From: DASXTW01 sp046726275 | Lineage (GTDB): Bacteria > Actinomycetota > UBA4738 | DNA: 8,330 bases | Direction: 5' to 3' | Assembly (NCBI GenBank): GCA_046726275.1 | Contig: JBKPAF010000005.1 | Span: forward strand, 1 to 8,330 | Position numbers and translations under genes: made by a program | The notes under the pieces: generated by a model | Told to the model about the DNA's origin: nothing | Seen by the model: the letters and a program-made list of their open reading frames with translations, nothing else | The model's database searches: none | Shown here: positions 1-5,273 of the stretch, in pieces | Layout: the number at the start of each line of letters is the position of its first letter | How positions within the stretch are numbered: the stretch's first letter is position 1

Positions 1-75
1 CCTTTGCACGTGCGTGTAGCTCTTCGCCCAATCACTATCCGTTAGGGTGCAACTCGGGGGTGGAAGAGAGGAGGC
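1..75 (+). promoter_or_regulatory. 5' leader of the GH16-like gene with inverted repeat
   Basis: The sequence left of the first gene carries no coding evidence. It holds the hexamer TTGCAC (4-9) and its exact inverse GTGCAA (47-52), about four helical turns apart. The left copy lies within the perfect 8-bp palindrome GCACGTGC (6-13). A TAnnnT-type -10 candidate, TAGGGT, lies at 43-48, but I see no convincing -35 at the right distance. The block could be a promoter/operator region, but arms this short can arise by chance. The true upstream boundary lies outside the window. Confidence 0.25.
69..74 (+). promoter_or_regulatory. Ribosome binding site AGGAGG, very close to ATG 76
   Basis: A perfect AGGAGG ends 1 nt before the ATG at 76, which is tighter than the usual 5-9 nt. 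Initiation may use the purine-rich run just upstream (GGAAGAG, 62-68), or the in-frame GTG at 88 may be used as well. Either start leaves the GH16-like domain intact. Confidence 0.45.
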
Positions 76-900
76 ATGAGCGACAAGGTGAGTCCTCCCC
101 ATCTGGTCGATCCCATCGGTCAGGCCGGCTACGAGCTTGCCTTCGAGGACACATTCGACAGCGATTCCCTGGATCAAGGGCACTGGTTGCCGTACTACCT
201 GCCGCAGTGGAGCTCCCGCGAGGCGTCCGCGGCGCGGTATCGTGTTGGCGGCGGCGTCTTGCAACTGGTCATCGAAGCTGATCAGCAGCCGTGGTGTCCT
301 GAATTCGATGGCGAGACCCGGGTTTCCTCTCTACAGACCGGAGTCTTCTCCGGTCCGGTCGGCGGTCCGACGGGCCAGTCGCGCTTCAAGCCAGGGCTGG
401 TCGTCCGGCAGGCTCAGTCGAACCAGAGGCTCTACACGCCTCAGTACGGCCTGTTCGAGCTTCGAGCCAAAGCAATCGACGATCCCGCCTGCATGGTGGC
501 TCTATGGATGATCGGTTACGAGGACGAGCCAGACAGGTCGGCGGAGATCTGCATCTGCGAAATCTTCGGACGCGACGTGAAGCCGGACACAGCTGCCGTG
601 GGGATGGGACTGCATCCATTCGGTGATCCGACGATCGTTGAGGAGTTCGCCACAGAAGTCGTCGCGATCGACGCCCGCGAGTTCAACGTCTACGCGGCCG
701 AGTGGACGCCCAGCTACGTGGCCTTCTTCGTCAATCACCGCTGGGTAAAGACCGTAGAACAGTCTCCCCGCTACCCGATGCAGTTCATGCTGGGCATCTA
801 CGAGTTCCGCGAGCACAGGGATTCATCCGCAGGAACGCATCCATATCCCAAGCGATTCACCATCGACTACCTTCGCGGCTATCGGCCCATCGCTTCTTAG
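76..900 (+). CDS. Glycoside hydrolase family 16-like protein, altered catalytic motif, no signal peptide
   Basis: 274 aa. The fold assignment rests on a GH16/laminarinase-like layout: an opening strand with FEDTFDSDSLD (residues 23-33), the QYGLFELRAKA strand (123-133), W144 before the active-site strand, then EICICEIFG (157-165), and late VYAAEWTPSYVAFFVNHRWV (205-224), where the cargo-facing strand reads like EWTP..v.FfvDg. In GH16 the active site is ExDxxE; here both glutamates remain (E157, E162) but the central Asp is Cys159, and Cys161 is also present. GH16 enzymes cut beta-1,3/1,4-glucans or galactans and are usually exported, yet this N-terminus has no hydrophobic signal segment. AGGAGG at 69-74 supports the ATG but sits only 1 nt from it; an in-frame GTG at 88 would have 13-nt spacing. 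It may be a modified glycosidase, a transglycosylase or a non-catalytic glycan-binding protein. Fold fairly sure; activity unknown. Confidence 0.82.
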   Translation: MSDKVSPPHLVDPIGQAGYELAFEDTFDSDSLDQGHWLPYYLPQWSSREASAARYRVGGGVLQLVIEADQQPWCPEFDGETRVSSLQTGVFSGPVGGPTGQSRFKPGLVVRQAQSNQRLYTPQYGLFELRAKAIDDPACMVALWMIGYEDEPDRSAEICICEIFGRDVKPDTAAVGMGLHPFGDPTIVEEFATEVVAIDAREFNVYAAEWTPSYVAFFVNHRWVKTVEQSPRYPMQFMLGIYEFREHRDSSAGTHPYPKRFTIDYLRGYRPIAS

Positions 901-1727
901 GTCGCCAGGTCGCGCCGCTCGAAGGTTGACAGCGCCACCAGTAGTGCGACCGAAGCGATGCCGGCGAGGACGATCGGATCAACGGCGTGGAATCCCCTAC
1001 GGAGTGGCTCGCGCCCCGAGTAATAGAAGAAGGGCGACAACACCCGATATGGCTCCAGCGACGATACCGATGCCGCGAATGACTTCAGCAGGAAGCTCGC
1101 GATGGCGAGTCCGCTCGCCGCCCCGGCCGCGAGACCCTTGCTCCCCGTCGCCGCCCCGATGGCGAGCGCGATCGCCCCGAACGCGAGGCCGAGCAGCAAC
1201 AGGTTGAGGCCTGCCGCGAGAAGATCTGCGAACCGAACGTGCAGGTCGAACGCTGGTCCGAACACCATCAGCGATCCCCAGGTCGCTCCCGCCAGGAGCG
1301 TCGTTCCGGCCGCAAGGGCGATGAACTTGTCGAGCACAACCCGCCGGCGGCGGATTGGCGTTGACAACAGCAGGTCGAGCGAACCGCTCTCTTCTTCGCC
1401 AGCGATGGCCCGCGCGCCGACCCCGATTGCGAACACGAGCAGCAGGACCGGCCCCAGGAAGCTGAACAGTCGGGCATCGAGGTAGCCAGCCGGCGTCGAG
1501 ACGTCGGTAGCGCCGAACATGTCCCGGACAGATGCCGGGAGGTTGTTGATCAGCCGTGTGAAGTCCGCGGCGTTCTCGCGAATGCTCGGCCAGAATGCCA
1601 CAGTCATCAGGGCCATCGCCACGATACCGACCGTCCACCAGGCGAGCGCTCGCCGCTGGTCCCGGAGCGTTCGGCTCCATACGGCCGTGAGCGATCGCTC
1701 CTGAGCGAACACGGGTGGTCCGCGCAT
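897..1727 (-). CDS. ABC-2 type exporter permease subunit
   Basis: 276 aa integral membrane protein, the transmembrane partner of the ATPase encoded just upstream. About six hydrophobic segments are visible (near residues 29-46, 86-108, 135-158, 168-192, 197-218, 251-267). A cytoplasmic stretch, AGEEESGSLDLLLSTPIRRR (109-128), is the conserved coupling region of ABC-2 permeases, in which EEE..GtL..LLstPvsR.. is typical. The motif SPFFYYSGREPLRRG (231-245) is also common in this group. The start is the ATG at 1727, which shares one base with the ATPase stop (TGATG), indicating translational coupling. The frame stays open upstream to an ATG at 1907, but that extension lies inside the ATPase gene and reads as non-membrane shadow sequence. 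The 3' end overlaps the GH16 stop codon by 4 bp. The substrate cannot be told from sequence; related exporters move drugs, peptides or lipids. Confidence 0.9.
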   Translation of the reverse strand: MRGPPVFAQERSLTAVWSRTLRDQRRALAWWTVGIVAMALMTVAFWPSIRENAADFTRLINNLPASVRDMFGATDVSTPAGYLDARLFSFLGPVLLLVFAIGVGARAIAGEEESGSLDLLLSTPIRRRRVVLDKFIALAAGTTLLAGATWGSLMVFGPAFDLHVRFADLLAAGLNLLLLGLAFGAIALAIGAATGSKGLAAGAASGLAIASFLLKSFAASVSSLEPYRVLSPFFYYSGREPLRRGFHAVDPIVLAGIASVALLVALSTFERRDLAT

Positions 1728-2629
1728 CAGCCCTCGGCCACCTTGGCGTAATAGGTCAGGAAGATCTCCTCGAGCGACGGCTCGTGGCTCATGATGTCGA
1801 GGACCTCGAAGCGCGACGCCACCTTGATCACCGGGTCGACCGAACCTTGCACCCGCAGTCGCAACACGCCGCTGTGCGCCGACATGAGCTTCACGCCTGC
1901 CATCCATGCGAAGGCCTCCGCCGGAGCTTGGCCGGCGAAGTGGATCTCGATCTCCCTGACAGCGTGCATCCTCAGGTCGTCGATCGATTCGACCGCGACC
2001 AAGTGGCCCTCCCGGATGATGCCGACGCGGTCGCAGAGGCGCTCGACTTCAGGTAGGACGTGCGACGACAGGAAGACTGTCCGCCCCTCGTCGCGGACCT
2101 CGGTCACCATCTTGTGGAACTCCTGCTGTATCAAGGGGTCGAGCCCTTGGGTGGGCTCGTCGAGGACCAGCAGCTCCGGCCGGTGCATGAACGCCTGGAC
2201 GAGGCCAACTTTCTGCTTGTTGCCGTGCGAGAGCGTGTGGATCTTCACAGATAGATCCAGGTCGAGTCGATCGACCAGCTCCCGCGCGAACGATTCGTCG
2301 GCGCCCTGGCGAAGGGCAGAGAAATGCGCGAGGTACTCGGCGGGCGTCATCCGCTCGTACAGGGTGAGCTGACCCGGTAAGTAGCCGATCCGTCGATGGA
2401 TCTCGTTAGAGTCCTCTCTGCTATCCAGCCCAAAGATCTGAATCCGGCCGCTGGTGGGCGAGATGAAATCGAGCATCGTCCGTATCGTCGTGGTCTTCCC
2501 GGCGCCGTTCGGACCGAGGTACCCGAACACCTCGCCCGGGACAACATCGAAGGTCAGTTCGATCACGCCGCGCGCGCCTCGGTAGCTTTTCGTCAGGTTG
2601 CGGGCCGAGACGACGGCTCCAGGTGCCAT
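1727..2629 (-). CDS. ABC transporter ATP-binding protein (BcrA/CcmA-like, drug or lipid export type)
   Basis: 300 aa cytoplasmic ATPase that powers the permease encoded downstream. The motifs appear in order: Walker A GPNGAGKTT (39-47), Q-loop GYLPGQ (82-87), signature LSHGNKQK (133-140), Walker B LLVLDEP (153-159), D-loop GLD (162-164) and switch His190 in SSH. The signature departs from LSGGQ, but the LSxGNKQK form is the usual one in this exporter subgroup, so it should not be read as inactivating. After the nucleotide-binding domain (about 7-220) comes an 80-residue C-terminal domain ending in EPSLEEIFLTYY, as in exporters of the CcmA/BcrA class. The ATG at 2629 lacks a Shine-Dalgarno sequence but has a -10-like hexamer 6 nt upstream, which suggests leaderless translation. 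Function as a transporter ATPase is secure; the substrate is unknown. Confidence 0.95.
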   Translation of the reverse strand: MAPGAVVSARNLTKSYRGARGVIELTFDVVPGEVFGYLGPNGAGKTTTIRTMLDFISPTSGRIQIFGLDSREDSNEIHRRIGYLPGQLTLYERMTPAEYLAHFSALRQGADESFARELVDRLDLDLSVKIHTLSHGNKQKVGLVQAFMHRPELLVLDEPTQGLDPLIQQEFHKMVTEVRDEGRTVFLSSHVLPEVERLCDRVGIIREGHLVAVESIDDLRMHAVREIEIHFAGQAPAEAFAWMAGVKLMSAHSGVLRLRVQGSVDPVIKVASRFEVLDIMSHEPSLEEIFLTYYAKVAEG

Positions 2630-2635
2630 AGTTAC

Positions 2636-2641
2636 AGCTTA
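2636..2641 (-). promoter_or_regulatory. Candidate -10 element for a leaderless ABC operon transcript
   Basis: On the minus strand TAAGCT (2641 to 2636) fits the TAnnnT -10 consensus of actinobacterial promoters. It ends 6 nt before the ATG at 2629, so transcription would begin at or next to the start codon. No Shine-Dalgarno sequence lies in the intervening bases, consistent with a leaderless mRNA. No good -35 is seen around 17 nt further upstream, so the call is tentative. Confidence 0.35.
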
Positions 2642-2744
2642 GGATCCCCTGGCGAGGGACTGATGGCGAATGCAGGGGGGGATTGGCTCCTCTACCCCGA
2701 GGGGGGCTACGTCGTCGTGACACTATCGCTGGTGGCCTCCACCT

Positions 2745-2953
2745 TGAGACGCGCAGGCTCGCGCGGCCGGCGCTGCTCGTGTACCCCTGTTGAAGATCAG
2801 GTACAGCACGTGAAGCACCGTTCGTACTCTGGCCGGCCGCTCTTCGTGAGTCGGCATCTGAAACGGCACACCCGAGGCCTTGATGCGCTGCTTCGCCCGG
2901 CTGATGTGCTGGGCCACGGTCGTCTCGAACTCGAAGCTAGCGCCTGGGAGCTC
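2745..2953 (-). pseudogene. Decayed fragment of an ECF42-type sigma factor (COG4941)
   Basis: Read on the minus strand, 2929 to 2789 encodes FETTVAQHISRAKQRI, then ASGVPFQMP, then ERPARVRTVLHVLYLIFN. This matches, from memory of the family, region 4.2 and the start of the C-terminal domain of COG4941 sigma factors, where the consensus is roughly tmAQRIsRAKqrI...gipF.mP...eR..aVLhVLYLIFNEGY. The next codons lose the frame: after Asn (2791-2789) only AG remains where GAG is expected, then GGG TAC ACG AGC AGC restores G-Y-T-S-S-A-G in the shifted frame to about 2748. So one base is missing at about 2788. The whole N-terminal part (region 2 and most of region 4) is absent; the SnoaL gene's ribosome site and start lie where it should begin. 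The TPR-like C-terminus is also gone. It is best read as a degraded remnant between divergent operons. Confidence 0.72.
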
Positions 2954-2996
2954 CGTCGCCCTACGCTCTCGTGGAGGCCAATTCGCACTTCGACGA

Positions 2997-3002
2997 AGGA
3001 GG
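2997..3002 (+). promoter_or_regulatory. Shine-Dalgarno AGGAGG fixing the SnoaL-like start
   Basis: AGGAGG lies 7 nt before the ATG at 3010, ideal spacing. It favours that ATG over an in-frame GTG at 2971, which has no ribosome site, and over the out-of-frame ATG at 3003. Confidence 0.8.
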
Positions 3003-3009
3003 ATGGGAG

Positions 3010-3471
3010 ATGGAGCGAGACCAGATGATTCGCCTTTTCGAGGCTCATCGAGAAGCGGAAGCGGCTCGCGACATCGATGGAATTCTCGACACCTTCGTGG
3101 CGGATCCCTTCCTGGAGACGATGCCCCTCGGGCTCCGAAGCGAGGGCCGCGATGCCGTGCGAGCCGCCTACGAGATGCAGTTCTTCAGCGCGTTCCCCGA
3201 TCTCGCCCCAGAGGACGAGGGGATGGCGGTCGGAGAGGACAGCGTGGTCGTGTGGGGCACGCTCCGCGGAACCAGTCGCGGTGACTGGCTCGGAGTCCCT
3301 CCCGGCGGAGGTCAGTTCGCGGTGCCCTTCGCCAATGTGGTGCCGTTCCGAGACGGGCTGATGGCCGGGGAGATCATCTACTTCGACCTCGCCACGCCCT
3401 GCGAGCAGGCTGGAATCCCGCTTGAGGCGGTTCGGGCCGCCGCCGCAGCGCGTAGGTCATCTTCTCGATAA
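3010..3471 (+). CDS. SnoaL/NTF2-like small protein (polyketide-cyclase-type fold)
   Basis: 153 aa, the normal length of a single-domain SnoaL-like (NTF2 superfamily) protein. The family pattern is visible: an N-terminal helix with LFEAHREAEAARDIDGIL (residues 8-25), the strand DTFVADPFLETMP, then GRDAVRAAYEMQFFSAFPDL, a mid-strand VVVWGTLRGTSRGDWLGVPP, PFANVVPFRDGLM and a final strand EIIYFDLATPCEQAG. The fold forms a cone-shaped pocket; members are cyclases, isomerases, hydrolases or pure ligand-binding domains, so no reaction can be named. No signal peptide or membrane segment is seen, so it is cytoplasmic. The start is set by AGGAGG at 2997-3002. The gene lies 15 nt before the ECF sigma gene on the same strand, so the two are probably cotranscribed. 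SnoaL-like domains are fused to ECF41 sigma factors, which makes a regulatory role conceivable here. Confidence 0.88.
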   Translation: MERDQMIRLFEAHREAEAARDIDGILDTFVADPFLETMPLGLRSEGRDAVRAAYEMQFFSAFPDLAPEDEGMAVGEDSVVVWGTLRGTSRGDWLGVPPGGGQFAVPFANVVPFRDGLMAGEIIYFDLATPCEQAGIPLEAVRAAAAARRSSSR

Positions 3472-3486
3472 GGCGCCGCTCGAGCC

Positions 3487-4065
3487 ATGACCCCCGAGCG
3501 ACGTGTCCTGGACGACCTAAACGATGGCCCCGGCTCGCGCATCCATGGTCCCGTGCAGGCCGAGGAGAACGTGGTGAAGCTCGTCCCGGAACCCGAGGCG
3601 TCCGTGGCTCCGGTGAGCTTCGAAGTGCTCTTCTTGGACGTGCACGATCGCCTGTACCGGGCTCTGTACTTCATCACGGGGAGCTCGGCGGACGCGGAGG
3701 AGCTGATGCAGGACGCGTTCCTCAAGCTCTGGGAGCGGTGGGACCGGATCGACAGGATCGACGATCCCGTGGCGTACCTCTTCCGCAGCGCGCTCAACGG
3801 ATTCAGGATGCGGATGCGGCGGTCTCGCACGGCCGCACGAAGGCTCTTACCCGTCGCAAACGCGAGGGATCCGTTCGACGACGTGAACGTCCGCGAGGAC
3901 GTGCGCCGGATGCTGCGAGGGCTCCCTCCTCGACAGCGCGCGGCGATCGTGCTCACCGAGATCTTCGGGTACAGCTCGGAACAGGCCGCTCGGATCATGC
4001 GCATCCGGCCGACCACGGTCCGGGCGCTCGCGTCCCAGGGGCGCGCGGCGCTGCGGGAGATGTAG
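3487..4065 (+). CDS. RNA polymerase sigma factor, ECF subfamily (sigma-70 regions 2 and 4)
   Basis: 192 aa. Sigma region 2 spans about residues 45-112, with the core-binding and -10-recognition helices around DAEELMQDAFLKLWERW (69-85) and DPVAYLFRSALNGFRMRMRR (93-112). Region 4 spans about 134-190, with LPPRQRAAIVLTEIFGYSSE (146-165) followed by a recognition helix around IRPTTVRALASQGRAAL. Region 3 and the extra C-terminal SnoaL or TPR domains of ECF41/42 types are missing, so this is a minimal ECF factor that directs RNA polymerase to specific promoters. Residues 1-40 are low-complexity and lie outside the domain. A second start is possible at GTG 3574, 6 nt after GAGGAG (3562-3567), giving about 163 aa that begin just before region 2; the ATG at 3487 has only a weak AAGG 13 nt upstream. 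The downstream membrane gene begins 9 nt after the stop, the usual place for an anti-sigma partner. Confidence 0.93.
   Translation: MTPERRVLDDLNDGPGSRIHGPVQAEENVVKLVPEPEASVAPVSFEVLFLDVHDRLYRALYFITGSSADAEELMQDAFLKLWERWDRIDRIDDPVAYLFRSALNGFRMRMRRSRTAARRLLPVANARDPFDDVNVREDVRRMLRGLPPRQRAAIVLTEIFGYSSEQAARIMRIRPTTVRALASQGRAALREM
3562..3567 (+). promoter_or_regulatory. Possible internal ribosome site for a shorter sigma factor
   Basis: GAGGAG lies 6 nt before the in-frame GTG at 3574 (and 3 nt before the GTG at 3571). It is better placed than anything upstream of the ATG at 3487. If used, the sigma factor would lack its first 29 residues, which fall outside the conserved regions. Confidence 0.4.
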
Positions 4066-4069
4066 GAGG
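4064..4069 (+). promoter_or_regulatory. Shine-Dalgarno overlapping the sigma stop codon
   Basis: AGGAGG begins inside the TAG stop of the sigma gene (4063-4065) and ends 5 nt before the ATG at 4075. This places the two genes under tight translational coupling, as expected for a sigma factor and its membrane regulator, which need matched amounts. Confidence 0.8.
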
Positions 4070-4074
4070 CGAGG

Positions 4075-5163
4075 ATGCCTGACGTTCGGGAGGTCTACGA
4101 GATGGTCACCAAGCAGAAGGAACCCGAGCCTGGCGCCCTCGAGCGTCAGCAGAAGAGACAGGTGCGGTCAGCGCGGAACAAGAGAGTCGGCGCGTTCGCC
4201 GTGGCGGCGGCAATCGCCGTGGCGGCGGTCGCGTTGGTGCTCGAAACGCGGCGCACAGAGAACAGGGCGCGCCCGGCCAACGAGCCATCTACGGTGGCCC
4301 CGGGGCCGATCTCGGGCCCCTTCTTCCTCGACTTGCGGACGGGCAAGAAGACGCCGCTGGTGGAGAGCATCGCCGGTGGCTACAGCTACGTGCCATCCCC
4401 CGACGGCACGCGGCTGGCTTATAGCTCGAGTCGCGGCGGCGGATGCGTCGGATCGGACGGCATAAAGGTCGTCAACGTAGATGGAACTGACGCGCGCACG
4501 ATCAAGCCGCCCGCGGGTCTCACGATCTGTGCGCCGCGGTGGTCCCCCGATGGCACGAAGCTCGTCTACCAGCAGAGAGCCGGCACCGACGACAGCGTTG
4601 GAAACCTGTTCGTCCAGGATCTCTCCACCGGCCAGAGGACGCAGATCACCCGTCTCGAGCTGACCAGGGCATGGTGGTGGTTCCTGTCGCCCAGGTTCAC
4701 CCCCGCCGCCGGGGACCCGTCTTCCGGCCCCGGAGGACCCGGGAACGTGATCTTCCACTTGCCCCGGACCTCCGACGAAACCACGACCTGGGATGTGTGG
4801 TCCGTGCCCGTGACCGGCGGCGAGCCGACGCTGGTGCTGCGGGACGCCGCGTTCCCAATGGTCCGCGCTCAGGGGCCGGAGGGACTAAAGATCCAGTTCG
4901 TCTCGCCGATGCCCAACAACCTCGAAGGTCAGAGCATCATGACCGGACGTCCCATCCCCGACTCGGACATCCGCGAATCGCTGGTGATGGCCAAGGGCTC
5001 GATCTGGTGGCCCACGATGTCCCCGGACGGACGCCAGATCGCGTACCAGGATGGCGGCTCCATCTACGTGGTCGACATCAGGCTGGCGGACATACCGTCC
5101 AAGGTGGCGGATGGGAACACCGCTGAGTGGCTCGACACCCACACGCTGATCGTGGCCCCCTGA
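4075..5163 (+). CDS. Single-pass membrane protein with PD40/TolB-like beta-propeller; candidate anti-sigma partner
   Basis: 362 aa. Residues 1-36 are charged and cytoplasmic (DVREVYEMVTKQ, then a basic stretch). One transmembrane helix follows at about 38-56, then a Pro-rich linker, then an extracytoplasmic domain from about 80 to the end. Typical WD40-like PD40 strands occur at SPDGTRLAYSSS (108-119), SPDGTKLVYQQ (157-167) and SPDGRQIAYQ (316-325), with degenerate blades between, so a TolB-like propeller is likely. The basic residues before the helix fit an N-in orientation. It lies 9 nt after an ECF sigma gene, so I infer that the short N-terminus binds and holds the sigma factor while the propeller senses a ligand or the envelope. 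The zinc-binding HxxxCxxC motif of classical anti-sigma factors is absent, and the N-terminus is short, so this role is unproven. It could instead be a regulon target. Confidence 0.85.
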   Translation: MPDVREVYEMVTKQKEPEPGALERQQKRQVRSARNKRVGAFAVAAAIAVAAVALVLETRRTENRARPANEPSTVAPGPISGPFFLDLRTGKKTPLVESIAGGYSYVPSPDGTRLAYSSSRGGGCVGSDGIKVVNVDGTDARTIKPPAGLTICAPRWSPDGTKLVYQQRAGTDDSVGNLFVQDLSTGQRTQITRLELTRAWWWFLSPRFTPAAGDPSSGPGGPGNVIFHLPRTSDETTTWDVWSVPVTGGEPTLVLRDAAFPMVRAQGPEGLKIQFVSPMPNNLEGQSIMTGRPIPDSDIRESLVMAKGSIWWPTMSPDGRQIAYQDGGSIYVVDIRLADIPSKVADGNTAEWLDTHTLIVAP

Positions 5164-5273
5164 CCGCGACCTCGTAGAACGTCAACGTGCTTTTGGCGCC
5201 CTCATCTCCTCGATGAACCGAACGATGAAGGAACCCATTCGTTTCTCGTGGGAGAGAATCCTGGAGGGTGAGT
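5164..5273 (+). other. Short intergenic gap before the Kelch lipoprotein gene
   Basis: About 110 nt separate the propeller gene from the Kelch gene. I see no strong hairpin followed by a T-run and no convincing -35/-10 pair; only a weak CCCA/TGGG pairing (5234-5252 area) and the palindrome GGCGCC are present. Read-through from the sigma operon is therefore possible, but a separate promoter cannot be excluded. The last bases hold the ribosome site GGAGG (5263-5267). Confidence 0.4.
5263..5267 (+). promoter_or_regulatory. Ribosome site GGAGG deciding between two GTG starts
   Basis: GGAGG abuts a GTG at 5268 with no spacing, but lies 6 nt before a second in-frame GTG at 5274. Normal spacing favours 5274. 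The difference is only two residues and does not affect the signal peptide. Confidence 0.6.

Noticed and set aside
133..140. The ATPase signature LSHGNKQK (residue numbers) as a possible inactivating change
   Set aside because: LSxGNKQK-type signatures are normal in the CcmA/BcrA-like exporter group, and all other ATPase motifs are intact.
1728..1907. Upstream extension of the permease to an ATG at 1907
   Set aside because: The extra 60 residues lie within the ATPase coding sequence and are a frame shadow; the TGATG junction at 1729-1725 gives a natural coupled start.
2668..2712. G-runs (a GGGGGGG tract and a CCCCGAGGGGGG stretch) as a G-quadruplex or terminator
   Set aside because: Only two long G-tracts occur on one strand, too few for a standard quadruplex, and the short CCCC/GGGG pairing has no usable loop and no T-run.
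2396..3028. A 210-codon plus-strand open frame across the ABC ATPase start and the intergenic region
   Set aside because: No recognisable domain or ribosome site; it runs antisense to the ATPase and to the sigma-factor relic, whose minus-strand reading matches a known family.
5234..5252. CCCA...TGGG pairing after the propeller gene as a rho-independent terminator
   Set aside because: The stem is only 4 bp with an 11-nt loop and is not followed by a T-run.
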